DNA of 64,000 nt from Amphirosellinia nigrospora (taxonomy: Eukaryota > Ascomycota > Sordariomycetes > Xylariales > Xylariaceae), in NCBI GenBank assembly GCA_004123355.1, contig SCHM01000002.1, positions 1,240,001-1,304,000 of the forward strand, written 5' to 3'. Position 1 is the stretch's first letter, and each line of letters starts with the position of its first letter. Of this stretch, positions 1 to 14,300 are shown in pieces. Below the pieces are notes generated by a model, which made no database searches, was not told the DNA's origin, and saw only the letters and a list, made by a program, of their open reading frames with translations. The translations under genes were made by a program, and so were the position numbers.

Positions 1-2681
1 CTCTTCCGCCGAGAGCTTGGAGTTAAGCTCCTCACGAGCAGCCTCTAGTTCCTGAGTCTTGGCCTTTTTAGCCTGCATATGAATTAGCACTCCCGCTCAT
101 GCCTTAGGATTGATGGATTGCGACACAAACCTTCATTAGATCAACTTCAAGCGGCTGATAGTAGCACGAAGATCTGCCATCTCAGCTTCGGCTCTTCGCT
201 GGACACGAGCTGCGTCCGCTTCAGCATTCTTGCGAACATAATCTATTTGCCTCTGTAACTCAGTTTCCTTGGTATTGTGCTCAGCGCGGAGCGATTCTGC
301 GGCTGCGGCTACTTCTTTCTGGGCCACTTCGAATTGTTTTTGATGCGTATCGATCTGAGTTTTCTGTTGTATCTTGAGTTTTCTATGACTGTCAGTAGCA
401 TTCGGTTCTGGCAGCGAAGCGAACTTACTTAAGTTCTTCTTCATGGTGACGCTGTATTGCCTCGTTTACGTTTTTAATACGTGCAAGTTCGGCGACTGAT
501 GCCTCCTTCGAACGGCGGTGGTCGGCTTGTTCTTGGCCGAGTTTTCCGTTTAGAGACGCAACATCGGTAAGGGCTGCTTGTAAAGCCTGTTCTTTTTCTT
601 CAATCTGTGAACGCAACGAGTCCACCAGCTCACGGGAAATCCCCTTCTGTACACCATTCGTTACTACAGATATCTCCAGGCCGGGGTCCGATCGATGGCT
701 CTTGCTATGCGACTGTAGTTATCTTTGAAGAACTCAACAAAAGTTGCATCAAAATAAACATCTGGTAAATTCCCTGATCCATCTCCTTCTGGGAGTGACC
801 TCGAAATCCCTCATTAGAGCATGGCCTCTGAGCTTATTCAAAGCATCTATATACTTCTCCCGTCCAACCCGAGATATGATCACCGAATGAAGAGTGGAAC
901 GGGGAATAGGCGAATCCTTTGTGGAATTCATAGATGACACCTAATATCATAGCACACAGTCCTTGAACAAGAACACTGCCAGGAGGATGGCGTACGATTT
1001 CCTGTGTGAGCGCGTGAATGTTGCTGCTTCTCCCAAAAAGTCGTTGACGCCATCCATGTCTTCAAATAGCCACCCGATTAATAACATCAAATATCCAACG
1101 CACACGCGATCGTCGTCTCCTCTGCCAAGGGCCGTAACGAGGTGAGCAGTAATTGTTTGGATGCTGGTTACAACTTCTTCACCATTTTCCGCGTCCCTTC
1201 GGTGACAGACATGGCGAGTGTTTTGCCTTCTGGGTTCTCAAACACGAGGTGAAAGACAATAGCAGCGGCGAACCAGTGGCGGTATGGATCGTTAGCAGAC
1301 GAAGTACTGACAGGCCGCAGGAGGGTGGTCAACACATTCGCGGTTTCATCAACACCGGAAGCATGACCTTCGATAGCGCGACGTAAGAAGTGTATCCGTA
1401 CTTCAGGATGATTGAAAAAGTACGCTTTAATGCACTGACACGCGGCTACGCGCAGGTCGAATGCTTGTTGAAGGTACACTCAACCAAGATCTAATAGGCC
1501 GTCTATTACGTAGATAGGCGGAACGCCATTTGAATTGCCGAGTTGACCATTTTTTGTCTGGGTTGTTTCTAATACCGATGGGACTTGAAGCTGAGCGAAG
1601 TTCTCCTGAAGTCTCGCGTTGCCTCTAATGGTATCGGCACAGGTAGTCAAAGCCTACGACACGCACAATCAATTTCTGTAAATCTTTTGATGATTGGGAA
1701 GATCCGAACCTCTGCTCTGATAGGCATTTCAGTCTTGTGGCTGAATGCAACTTGTAGTGCATGATAAAGAACGCCATGCTGCCAGAAGGCCACTTGGTTC
1801 TGCGAGGTTCCTACAGCCCAGGCACTAGAAACAGTCGAATGACAGCCAACAAAGCGTAGATATTTCTGTTCTGCTGCTCTGAGCCCAAGCAGCGACCTCC
1901 TCATCTTCTTCTTTACCTGTATGATACTTTCAAGTAGCTTAGCGAGCTGCACGACACACCCGCTTTCCCGAAACAATGATTGGTTTGGAGGATTTAAGCG
2001 TAAAAGATTAGCTAGGAATATCAGGCAATCTTCGACGGTCCTGCCGCCCTGATAGCGACCCCTCAGTTTCAATGACAGCAAAAGTCCGCTCAAACGCATT
2101 CTGATAGGCAACCGATTGTTGTATAAGCGAGGAGGACGGCGTGAGATATGTGAGAAGTGTCAAGGCTTCGTTTCGGATAGCGTCGCGTCGATCTTCAAGG
2201 ACAGCGACTAATCGGGGGATACCTAGCGGGGCGAGGAAACACATTCTTCGGTTCTTTCGTTCGCGCGGCCAGTATAGCGACCAATAATTGCAAGGAATAC
2301 AGCCGAGAGTAGAAATCAGTGGTCTCTAGGAAATCCAGAAGCAGCGTGATGTTCTCCTGCCTCTGGGTGAACTCATCGGCAGCCAGAGGCAATTTCCTCG
2401 GAGGCTTCAGGGCTGTCTTGATTAGGGCTAAATAGCATTAGCAGGGTCTCGAGGACCACTCTCACGTATCGACATCTTCGCCGTCTGTGGACAAGCAGCC
2501 GATCAGGCTTCTCAAAGCGCCCGAACAGAAGCAGGATAGTCCTTGGCGAAGCTGCGCAGGCCGAGGATGGCGGCACGGCGATCCTCGAGAAGGGTAGCAG
2601 AGCCTAGACGGCCACTGAGGACGGTTATAGTATCACCGACAGACTGCTTCGCAGCGCGGCGGCAGCGATGCTCGAGAACAT
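1..2681 (-). CDS. USO1: USO1/p115-type vesicle tethering factor (3' end beyond left edge)
   Basis: This family is the long homodimeric tether for ER-derived vesicles at the Golgi, working with Rab1/Ypt1 and SNAREs. Seen: an armadillo-like head in pieces from 2681 down to about 1650, with family stretches such as TLLEDRRAAILGLRSFAKDYP, VVLETLLMLF, FTQRQENITLLLDFLETTDF and GRTVEDCLIFLANLLRLNP. A coiled-coil tail lies below 740 and is rich in Glu, Lys, Gln and Ala. I place introns at 383-428 and 73-130, with open sequence continuing to base 1. The start at 2681 (Met-Phe-Ser-Ser...) fits the family but needs one missing base near 2654. An in-frame ATG at 2721 is the alternative. Another missing base near 151 restores the tail into the donor at 130. 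The head is broken into several frames (2512-2721, 2195-2392, 2008-2244, 1647-2111), which I attribute to sequence errors. Family assignment is secure; the exact model is not. Confidence 0.85.
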
Positions 2682-3760
2682 GATTCGTACCGTTCGTTTC
2701 GGTCTCGCGTGACAAGGCCATTGCGACAGAACTCGATCATACAGCGGAGCACATTGCGCGTCGGTTCAATCAAGGCAGGAAAAGGCTCAAGACAAAGTGT
2801 AGGTAGCGGATTGGTTGAATTGGATTAGTTTGGATTGGCTTGTTTGTAAGATTTCAACGATTTCGACAACTTGACACTGGGTTTTCTTCTTGCAAGCGAG
2901 GAGTAAACAAATCCTGGCACGAAGAAGTCCGAGGGTAGACCTAAGCAAGATAAAGTTGTGACGAGAGAGCTTTACTATTAGGGAAGTATTAATTGGGATC
3001 GTTTCTCTGTAGGTTTGGCTGTATAGTCAGTCTCAAGCGATGTTCTTTTGACCAGCTTGCATGGAAGAGGTAGGTCAGCTCCCGAGGTCCTGGCTCCGTT
3101 TTGCATGTTAAATACATATATGCTATATCTACATATCTCTTATATCGATGTTAGAAGCGTACCTGAGTTTTGTACATACCAGGTATATATTACGTAATTG
3201 CGTGTATCAGACCTACCCCGACTGATCGGCAGTGCGTATGCCTATTTTAGCCAAGTCCAGAGTCTTGCACCAAATCCTTGCGCTTAAAGGTTCTTCAGTC
3301 AAGCCGGGTACGTAGCGATACGCAACCCAACGCTCGTCGCGTAGTCTGTTCACCTACCTACTTACATGACAATTTCTTCAGCAGTGGATGGATACGAGGG
3401 CTCGATATCCTTTGTCCTATGCGATCTACACGGCTCCTTTGGATCACTCATTCAGACTCCTACTGGGGTACCCCCCAAGCGACTGACCAGGCCACCACAT
3501 AGCGAGCCTTTCGTGCCGCGTCGCATTTTAGTTCTCTCCTCTGCAGCCGCCTTGCGAGACACGATTCTGCTCAATTTGACCTCGTATGTAATCGCCTCTC
3601 CGACACAACGCGGTACAATACTCCCGTCGCACCAGCCTTCCATAAGGCCGTTTTTTCTGTAGTTACTGCGGGTTTCGCTGTCAGATCTTGTATTCGACGT
3701 TCGTCCGCGTCATCCTCATATTTGATCAATACTTGAATTAGATCCTCTACAACCGTCGCC
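2682..3760. other. Divergent intergenic region between USO1 and RAT1
   Basis: These 1.08 kb hold both promoters of two divergent genes. The part around 3100-3200 is A/T-rich with several TATA-like stretches (for example near 3112-3145). I see no coding sequence with support; the short open frames at 3278-3662 look like chance. Confidence 0.5.
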
Positions 3761-6700
3761 ATGGGTATTCCAGCTGCGTTCCGGTGGCTCTCCACCAAGT
3801 ATCCCAAGATCATATCGCCAGTTATTGAAGATAAGCCGATCGTGATGGACGATGGCTCAGTGATACCTGTCGATACCACCCGTCCCAATCCAAATGGTGA
3901 AGAATTTGATAACCTCTACCTGGATATGAATGGAATTGTCCACCCCTGTTCACATCCTGAGGATAAGCCTGCCCCTAAAGACGAGGAGGAGATGATGATG
4001 GAGATCTTCAAATACACTGATCGTGTAGTCAACATGGTCCGACCGAGGAAGCTGTTGATGATCGCTATTGGTAAGAGTCCTTCCGACCCATTGCGCATCG
4101 ATGCCCCTAATACTATAGTACCTGCGCTAACACTTTATTACTATAGATGGTGTAGCTCCGCGTGCCAAGATGAATCAACAGCGGTCCAGACGCTTCCGCG
4201 CCGCCCAAGAAGCAAAGGATAAGCAGGCTGATAAGGAGGAGTTGTTGAAGATGATTAAGCAACAGAATGGTGGTGTTTTACCGCCCGAAACCCTGGCTTC
4301 GTTAACTAAGAAAGCCTTCGATTCTAATTCGATTACTCCTGGTACCCCATTCATGGACATTCTAGCTATCAGTTTGAGATATTGGTGTTCCTATAAGCTG
4401 AACACTGATCCCGGCTGGGCTAATATGAAAGTCATTATCTCCGATGCCACAGTACCTGGAGAGGGTGAGCACAAGATCATGAACTTTGTTCGTTCTCAAA
4501 GGGCTTCGCCTGACCACGACCCAAATACGAGACACGTGATATATGGGCTAGATGCTGATCTCATTATGCTCGGGCTCGCAACCCATGAGCCTCATTTCCG
4601 CGTGCTCCGAGAGGATGTCTTTTTTCAGGACGGCAAGGCTCGCACCTGCAAGATATGTGGTCAAAAAGGCCATGATGCCCAAAACTGCCGTGGAGAAGCA
4701 AAACAGAAAGATGGTGAGTTCGACGAGAAGGACAAAGCTGTCCAGCAAAAACCATTTATCTGGCTGCATGTCTCAGTCTTACGAGAGTACCTGGCTGTAG
4801 AGCTCGAAGTTCCTGGCTTGCCTTTTCGTTGGGACCTGGAACGAGCGCTTGATGATTGGGTTTTTATGTGCTTCTTTGTTGGCAACGATTTCTTGCCCCA
4901 CCTACCTGCTCTTGAAATTCGCGAGAATGGCATTGATACATTGACCGCAATTTGGCGAGATAACTTGACTTTCATGGGTGGCTATATGACGAAAGACGGG
5001 CATGTTGATCTCGAGAGGGCACAATACATTCTTGATGGGCTTGGAAAGCAAGAAGATGCCATCTTTAAACGTCGAAAGGAAGTTGAAGATAGACGAGAGG
5101 CAAGTTTCAAACGACGAAAGTTACAAGAGCAACAGCGTAACAGCCAAAACTTCAGTAAGGGGGCCAAGAGCTATGGAGATGCACCTGAAAACGGTCTTCC
5201 TGGCGGCTTACCCAAGGCTCTTACACACGATATGGTTGTCAAGCGTGGAGTGACGGCTGCTGAGGCCAATACAGCAAACAAGAGTGCTGCTGCTGCTGTT
5301 CTCAAAAGCCAAATTCAAGGTCTCATGTCAACACCAACGAAGGATCAAACAGAGACACCCGAAACACAGATGCCTCCTTCCACTCTAGCAAAACGCAAGG
5401 CATCTATGATGGAAGCTGACAACGCCAGCACCCCCGGTAGCGAATCAACCAAGAGTGACGAGCCAGAAGATAGCGTCCGGTTATGGGAGGATGGGTATGC
5501 AGACAGGTACTACGAGCAAAAGTTCCATGTCGATGCCAAAGACCTTGACTTCCGACGCAAAGTGGCTTGGGCATACACTGAAGGCCTCGCTTGGGTCCTT
5601 AGGTATTACTTTCAGGGCTGCCCCTCCTGGGAATGGTTCTACCCATATCACTACGCGCCTTTTGCTCAAGATTTTACGGAGCTGGCTAAGCTAGAAATCA
5701 AGTTTGAGAAGGGCCGAATCGCAAAGCCGTTTGAACAACTGATGAGCGTACAGCCGGCGGCTTCACGCCACGTGCTCCCAAGTGCTTTCCATCCTTTAAT
5801 GACAGATTCCGAGAGTCCAATTATCGACTTTTACCCAGAAGACTTTGTAGTCGACCTTAATGGGAAGAAGATGGCTTGGCAAGGCGTAGCCCTTTTACCG
5901 TTCATTGAGATGCCCCGTCTCTTAGCCGCAATAGAGGAGAAGTATCCTTTATTGTCAGCCGATGATGCTGCTCGCAATGAACCCGGTAGAGAGTATCTTC
6001 TGCTTTGCGAAGAAAACCAGGAGTTATATGATGATATCATTGCACATTTCTATTCCAAAAAGCAAGGCGCCCCGAAGTATAAGCTTGATCCCCGTAAAAG
6101 CCAAGGTCTATCGGGCAAGATTGAGAAGATGCCAGATTATCTTCCTCACTCAACTTTGGAATATCCATTGGAACGAAAAGAAATGCCCGATGTCGACAAT
6201 GACCGGTCTTTGACGTAAGTATTCTACCAACTAAGAACGGTGATATGTGAAGTCACTAACTTGTTTAGTATCCACTATGACATGCCGAGTTCTTCGCATA
6301 CGCACAAATCGATGCTTCTACGAGGACTAACCTTACCGGCGCCTGCTTTAAATGGCAGTGACATCGAAGAGCTCAAGGGCAAGGCACGAAACTCTGGTCG
6401 AAGTTACCGTGGTGCCCCTCTTGGGCGTCAGCATAATGATGGCAGAAGAGAACGCATGAATTACGGGCCAGATTCGCGTCGTGATGGAAATAATCGTCAG
6501 TCCTCACAGTATTCTAGCGGGGGAAGACACAGCGGGCACAACGCATTCACAGGCCCACCACCTATGATCCCTCCGGGATGGGCGCCGCCACCTCCAGGCT
6601 TTCCAGGTTTTGGGAATGGATTACCCCCCCTCCGCCTCCGACTTACCACGGTGGTGGTCGCGGTGGATACGCCAACGGCCGCGGGGTGGCTATGGAAATC

Positions 6701-6867
6701 ATGGCGGGCAGGCGCATAACCAGTGGCAAGCGCCACCGGGTGTGCCTCCTTACCAAGATTATGGAGGGCAATATAATGGTCCGCCTCCAGGACACCAAGG
6801 ACGAGATCGCCGGCCATATGACGATGGTCGTGACCAGCGCGGCGGCCGTGGGTACGGCTACAGATAG
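3761..6867 (+). CDS. RAT1: 5'-3' exoribonuclease 2 (Rat1/Xrn2)
   Basis: Nuclear 5'-3' exoribonuclease that trims rRNA and snoRNA and drives torpedo termination of RNA polymerase II. Seen: the N-terminus [15 protein letters not shown], the acidic active-site stretch around [36 protein letters not shown], and a CCHC zinc knuckle ([14 protein letters not shown], about 4650-4690) typical of Rat1 and not Xrn1. [10 protein letters not shown] follows. The tail is Gly/Pro/Arg-rich. Exons are 3761-4070, 4147-6214 and 6269-6867; both introns are GT..AG, and the first restores [16 protein letters not shown]. The tail has two frame breaks, at the C run 6624-6630 and the G run 6683-6686. One extra base in each restores a [14 protein letters not shown]...GRGYGYR tail. 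The exon sum plus two is 2979, exactly 993 codons (992 residues), the usual family length. Confidence 0.95.
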
Positions 6868-8339
6868 AAGGCTGGTAGAATAGCGTTGTAGAATATTGTA
6901 CGCAAAAATACTGTCAAAACATGAAAATCTACTCGACTTCCCCTTGTAGTAGGCCAAGAATAGATCGTGTGTACGTAGCAGTGCACGACAATGTATCTGA
7001 ATTTGTCGGTGATGCTATTATTAGGCAACGGGGGCTCCGGGACTTCGGGTTGTTCTTCCCCTTCCATAGACCCTGGTGCCTTATAGTTGATTGTGAGAGG
7101 ACTGCTTAAAGTATGAATTGCGAACTACCGAAATCTACACCAAACCGATTACATAGTACCAAACTTCCAAATTATGATGTACATGGAGCATACGCGGTGG
7201 GCAGGCAAACGAGTTCTTGTTATTCTTGGCCGGTTAGTAAGCTGGCCCGTGCCGTGCCCGTTCGAGCTGGGCCACGTTTCAACTGCATCTTGAGTAGCTC
7301 CAAAATTGACATGGCGTCGTGCTTCTATTACACGTTGTTCTTTGCTCATGGTGCTATCTTCTATCTTGTTCGGCCTAACACTACCTACCTACTGCAGTAC
7401 TAAGCCTCCTAGCGTACCCTGGCCAGGGGCCTGGGCCGGGTATCCTTTCTAGCCGTCGGCAGTCTTCAAAATACCTTAGGTAAGTACTTACAATTGCTAC
7501 TGTAGTGTACACTAAGTTCCATCAGTGCTACAGCATGCTATGTATACAGGTTATTACATAACATGGCGCTAGGCTAGGCCGGCACCTGCATCTAACCTGT
7601 TGGGTCCTTTTAGGCTCCCACCGCCAGTGGCCCGTGGCCCGTAGCCCTCAGAGTCGCGCCTGTCAGGTCAACGTCCTTCCCGATCTGCGCTGATGAGCGG
7701 GACCCTTCCCCAGCCCGCCCCTCATAGCAGGGCTCGTACGTACACTACAAGTAGTTTGATGAAGTTGGTGGGGTTGGCCGGCCCCGAGCCCTCAACCCTG
7801 CTCTGCACGCTCCGCCGGATTGTGCACGATAGGAATTCTGCTCGTGCGTGTCTTGCGCACCGCCGCGCTGCACGCTCCACGCTCCACGCTCCACGCACCA
7901 GTTGGAATCCCAGGCAATCCAGAAGCTGAGACGGACAGGGCACCGCAAGCTACCTTAATTTATCCAGCTCCACCGTGTGGAAGTTCATTTCGGACACCAA
8001 ACCCAGCGCCCAATGTTGCGGTATTGAACTCTACTCACCTATCGCTCAAAATACCCTAGGTTGCTCTAGTGTGCACACGCCGTTAGTATACTCAGACCGC
8101 CTAGTCCACTGTCCAGACCCTCGAGCAAAGGACAAGATATAAATTGAATAATAAAATAATAAACGATAGGCGACAAAGCACGCTATATACCCGATCGACC
8201 TCGCTTATCTAATCACTTTATACCTGCTATCGGTCTACTTTACAATCTATCCTTGGAGCACCTCATCTTTGCTTGATGGCGCCGTCATGACGCTGGGCCG
8301 ACTTTCTTCGATTGTGACTAAACGGTATCCGAGCACAAG
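6868..8339. other. Intergenic region between RAT1 and the Ras-GAP gene
   Basis: About 1.5 kb with the RAT1 3' region and the Ras-GAP promoter. It contains several TACCTA/TAGGTA-type motifs (7383-7396, 7470-7490, 8050-8060) and a short 7-base tandem repeat. No open frame here looks like a protein. Confidence 0.5.
7871..7898. repeat. 7-bp tandem repeat, four copies
   Basis: Unit CACGCTC occurs three times in a row, followed by a one-base variant (CACGCAC). It lies in the Ras-GAP upstream region. No function is inferred. Confidence 0.8.
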
Positions 8340-11300
8340 ATGAATAATGATGCCGGCCTGGTCGGTTCTCTGGTCGAAAGGCTTACCTCCAGGGTACTTC
8401 TCCATCTCTTCATGTGATATTTCTAGCCCTCTGCTCTGGCCTCTGCCCTGGCTTCCCTCGACACTCGCTCGTGATGCTGCTGGAGGTGTGATCGTCTACT
8501 AATTGTTGCTTTGTCGCAGCTCCCGCACCGCACCGGCACAGCTATTTCAGAGCTCAAACATGACGATATCGTTACCATTACCCGAGCGAGCATCGTAAAG
8601 CTCAGCGCAACCTCGATCGCCCTCATTCTCCACTCGCTTGTATCCCTCCTCGAAGACTTGGCGCGGCCCTACAAGAATCTCTCCAGCCACCATTTTTTCG
8701 TTCTCCAGTCCGAAATCTACATCGTTGCGCTCGGCTGCCGATTGTTGTTCTGCCCACTGGCAGGCACTTCGCAATTCTGCCTCAAATGTGTCCCCCGATG
8801 CTCGTCGAATGCCTCGCCTGGCAACTCCAAGTGCTCCCCAAACCGCTGGATGACAAGTTGGTGAAGCGGGTTTTCAGCCATCTGAAGCTCCTCGTGGAGC
8901 CTATACCAGATGGCTATATCATACCAGCAAAGGCGATATTGGAGGACGATTTTGTGCGTGAAATCCTCGATCCACGATATGAGGAGCCTGCCCGCAGCCT
9001 TGCTTCTTCGAGCGTTCGGATACCGCTCGTGATACGATTGGCTCGCGTGATAGCGACGATGAGAGGGAAGATATTGAGCCGTATATCAAGGTGATCGTCG
9101 AGTTTGTGAGCGCAGCGAACTGGTCGGCATCCTTCGACTATGTGAGATTTGCCATACGTAGTAAAAGAGCTACCACGCCCGCTCAGGCCAACAGTGCGCA
9201 GAGCCTGGTCATGTCCGAGGAGGACAGGACCCTCTTGGTCATCATTAGGTTCCTTTCCTACTTATGGGTCGATGTTCAAAAGCTGGGCCTCGTCATCAGG
9301 AGCTTAGCTCTACATTCCTCCACTTCCGTAGGATATACCAGAATACCGTGGCTCTGTGGCGCCTCTGCTTATATTCAAGTGGATCGAGCGATATCCCCGA
9401 GAGTTTGTGCGCCTGCATAGTCAGCGTAGGAAGCTTGATGGAGTCCAGATACATTGGCTGATATGACACATTCCCTCGGGGACAATGGCAGGAGGCGATC
9501 CTCTCTTTACCCCTTTCAGACCACCTTACTTATGCTTGTCCCTGAAGTATTCGAGGTTGCAAGCAACCTTCGAGACGTCAAGGGCCGGTAATATGAGCAA
9601 GAGAGTGGCATTCTCGAAGGGCTCAGAAAAGGATTACGCAACAAGAACGAAACAGCAGGCGTGTGCCTGATGATCCTCCTCCGCGCCGCTCGTCATTTCC
9701 CTTCGGACTCGGAGTCGGCTTTCTTGAGCTATGTGATGGATATCCAAGATGAGTTAAGGGATGCCGTGTTTCGTCGGCATCACCCAGCCGGCGATGGATC
9801 TTATTTGAACAAGACTTGACCACTGTGGCGCTCATTAGTCTCATAGACCTGAATCTTGACGTCTATTCGATAGTCTTGTGCAAGTTTGCGCACAACCTTC
9901 GCTCCTTTGTTTTTAAGGTCGCCATCATGCAGACATGCTCCTACTTTGCTCGCAAATCCAATGCGCAAGACTACCGTCGTCTTTATGTTGCTGTGGCCGG
10001 TTTCATTCAATATATGCTGAAGAGGGTTGTATATCCTCGAATATACCCCTGTGTGACTGACAGATCCAGGCAATGTCCGCAGTCTCGACAGACCTTTATA
10101 TTGGCGTTTCGGCGATCGCCGTAACCATCGACAGCAGATGCAAGAACTGCAAACGAGATCGCTATATGCAACATCCTCAAGTTTCTAACTGCGTCTCCTC
10201 TCAGTTTGTTCGAGAGTGTATCGCCAGACGCCAAGAATTCGGACTCGTTCTATGAGGAGATTTATGAATCGTTTGTTTCGTGTCTCGTGACAGCAAATGA
10301 CACCGTGAGAACCCTGTCAATGCCATTGGCTCAGAGTATTCTACCGACGAACGGTTTGCTCGCGTCTGTGCGTCAAGCGACCCCTCTTGACTCAGATAGT
10401 TTTAAGCTCAAATTTTGGAAGCTGACGTAGGCAACGTGACCTCCCAGACTGTCGGTAACGGTCTTAGCTAATTAATTGCAGGGCTTCTGTCTTAATGGAC
10501 ATGTGCGACAAGTACTTCCAACAGGAAGATGTCCTGCTGCTGAAATCAATCCATGCCTACCTAGAATCAGGGTTGCTGCTCCTTTCTTCATGCCGAGTGA
10601 GCTCTCTTCTTTACCATTCCCTTCCTTGGGCTCTTCTAATACATTTCAGGAACTATGCAGATTGAACGAAGACTTTCCTGAGCGTACAGCTGTCGCCCTC
10701 AAGGCGGAGTCACTACTACTTCTAGCGCTTTGCTCGCCCGACATTGAGACCTGCCAAATTGTGACTTCTGCATTGGGACTTCTCAATGATGAATGTGATA
10801 TCCTTTTAAAAGAGAGCCAAGACGCGAACGTCGCAACTCTCCAGCTTCCAAACTACGACATATACGCGGCGATTGCATCACGTGAATTCAAGTTCACCGG
10901 CTTGATGGCTTTTCAAAAGCGTACCCGTGCACTCTTGCGACGCATTACGTTTCCAGGGCCTAGTATACTAGAGGCCTGGGAACGGGCGTTTGAAAAGTGG
11001 ATTCATTTATCCAAGGACGTTTCTACAACCCCCTTGACGCTGGTGATGACAGAGCCTTCCTAGAATGGCGAAATCTCTCCGGATTTCTGGCCTCTCTCGG
11101 CGGCATTTGTACCTCAGAACAAGCGCACGGTATCTTGGAGGAACCTATCATTAGTGGGCTAAAATGGATTGACCGGGTAGTGTCCGATGATTTCGCAGGC
11201 TCTTCTATTCTTGACAGGTACCTTCGGCAGAGTACACAGCTTCTCACATGTTCAAATGTTCGTGTGAGAGAAACAATAAGAGATATCCTGTCTACAGAGA

Positions 11301-14300
11301 TATCACCGCCTTTGTATCAACCGTTGTTCAAAGCTTTAGAAGCAGAGCTCGACAGTCTTTTCAAAGGCAATCTAGGTTCTGATAAAGGGCATGACAGGGA
11401 GATTATCTTTGCTGAACAAGCAGCTTCACTTCTCAGAACTTTAGTGGAGAAGCTGGAATCACCCTCTGAACTTGGTGCTGCGGCATGCCTAGATTTCAGC
11501 TCTCTCGGTCTTGAATTTGTCAAGTTTCTCGATGGTGTGGCAGAGAATGCTGCGAGCCTGCGAGTTAAAATTAAGGTATGCCAGTTGTGTGAGGCCGTCA
11601 CCAGAAAGAAAGAGCACTTGAACTTTCGTGACGACGTTAGGAAGCGAAATCAACTCTTGGAGTATATTTTCAGCTGGATTGCCCGTCCTCGTTCTCCGAG
11701 ATCCGATCCTCCTTATGGCACGGCTCGACAAGATGAAGCCACGCGGCTGCAAAAGGAGCTAGACAAAGCTTGTTTTCGCTGTCTTGCTAGTCTCACCTCC
11801 AGGCTTCCTCTTCAGCCGGGCGAGGGGCAGAGCGATGCGGGTACTAGTGAACTGAAATCTCAAATGTTTCACACCTATTTTAATCGGTTTCTGTCACTGC
11901 TCAATCACGAGTCCACCGAGAACACTAGAGGAGACGCGTCAGCACATGATGAGGCTGGGTCAACATCTGCCCTTGCCATCACTATTCTCTCAAATCTCTT
12001 AAGTGCCAACATTGATGTTGGGCTTAAGCATTCTCTGAGTATTGGCTATCATGAAAATATCGAAATTCGCACTGCTTTTGTGAAGGTGCTCTACAATATC
12101 TTAGTTCAGGGAACGGAATTCAGCACCTTGTCTGATAAAGCCGTCAACGAGAAATATAACACATTACTACAGGTAAGGGCGATCCCAACGCTAAGAGCGG
12201 CTTGTCTTACTAATCATGGCTTCTTAGCTACTGACACAAGATATGAGTCTTGTTACCGCGATCAGCACAGCTTGTCCAAGTAGCGAGGTCGAGGAGCTGA
12301 CAGTATCCCTATTAAATATATTTGAATCTCGAGGGCGTGCGTTTGAGCTTATGGAAGCACTGATTAAGCAGGAAATTGAGGACACCGGTACGTCACGCAC
12401 CACTTTGCCCATACTGTATACCAACTCACCTCCATCGCAGAGAATGAAGCAGAAATTCTGCGCCGTAATTGTGTTGCAACCAAAGTGCTTTCCATCTACG
12501 CAAAATGGAAGGGGTCACACTATCTCAAAACCACCCTACAGAAAGTCGTCACGAAATTGATGCAAACTTCCCAAGATCTCGATCTCGAGCTTGATCCTTC
12601 AAGGCTGTCATCTCCAGAAGAGCTACGATGCAACTACGAGTGGTCGCGAAGGTGTTTATAGATGATATTTGTGCTTCCTCCGTAAACATACCTCCGTCAT
12701 TCAGAAAAATATGCAGCATTGTAAGTTGTCTCCCGTGTATCGACCATCGCAGGAACTGATAATGTCGCCAGATTTCCACTGCTGTTATGCCGAGGTTTAA
12801 GCAAAATACACCGCTGTCGGAGCTTTCATATTTCTTCGGTTCTTCTGCCCGGCTATCGTCGCACCGGAATCGGAAAAGCTCGTAGACGAGCCCCCTTCTA
12901 AAGAGATGCGGCGAGGTCTTCTCTTAATCGCCAAGGTCATTCAAAACTTGGCAAACAACGTTCTCTTCGGGGCCAAAGAACCATACATGTACCCGCTAAA
13001 CGACTTCTTGACCCAGAATATATACAACGTGACGACGTTTCTACGCGAAATATCAGTAAGAAATATGTGTGTTATACTTTATTTGCTGCTAAAACTTTAG
13101 CAGGTACTTCCCGAGAACCTTGATACTTCGCGGTCTGAGCTCGAATCCTTTGACTTTGGGTCCTGCGTTATCCTTCACCGTTTCCTATATGAGCATCGAG
13201 ATAACGTAAGGCAACGCCTTATGTCTAAGAACAAATACGTACCCCTGGTGAGCTATCACGCGGCCGTACCCCAGCTCTTGAGCTACTTCCAGCCCTTACG
13301 ACCACATTGGGCCCGCCTTCTTTAGCAATCACCTGGAATCGTCCTCAGATTTCCGCCAATTACTTGCCCACATACTCTAGATTTCAGCACTTCATGCTTC
13401 GTAACGCATTCCGTGACACCGGTTCCTTTGTGGGATCCCGCGCAATATATGACGGAGGCGAGACAAAGGTTAGCACTGAAACCCTGAGGTCACATGGAGG
13501 CTGCTAACATTGGTAACAGGACGGTCTGTCAATAATATTCATAATCCTTCGTCACATTGACCGGGAGTCTACCGATCATGATTCGTTGTTGTTTGCTTAC
13601 CTAAAGGTTTGTCACTGTCTACATCCTTCAGATCACGCCCAATATTACAGTTCAACCTTTCTCAAACAGGCTGTTAATACTATATCCTTTTTAAAGCTTG
13701 CTAGCCGTCTCTGGCATAAGCCATTTGGCGTTTTCATCGATGCAACATGCGATAACGGATCTGCCGACCACCACGACAGTATTGCGAAAAGTCTCGAGCT
13801 TCTCACTCCTTCTGAAGTGTCAAGCAACCTGTCAAGAGTTTATATATACAATATGAACAGTACTTAAGGTATGGCCTCACAATAATCGACAAGTTATATA
13901 CTAATTAGAATAGGAAAACCTTTAGGCGGAATCTGCGTGTGGCAGGCAAACGTGAAGCGCCTCTGTTCGATAAATTAAACGTCGACATACATCTTCTTGG
14001 GACCTTGCAGGAACTCCGGGCCCATTTCCACATTGAGAACACCCGCTTTCCTAAGGAAATCGCCAGCGCGCCAAATGACACACGATATACTTTCCAGCCT
14101 GTCACCAGACTCTCAAAAACCAAGGGTAAGATTGAGGTTACTATCAAGGTTGGTAGTCAATATGTCCAAATTGCAACAGTGAGAAAGCAAGAAGTCCACC
14201 CTGGCCATCGCCTTAATGCCATCATCAATGACATATTCCGCCTTGGCGACGTTGATGAAGCACCAACATCCATTCCAACCGAGGATGATTCTGCTTTTGG

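Noticed and set aside
4552-4975. Antisense open frames within RAT1
   Set aside because: They are shadows of the well-supported RAT1 coding exon on the opposite strand.
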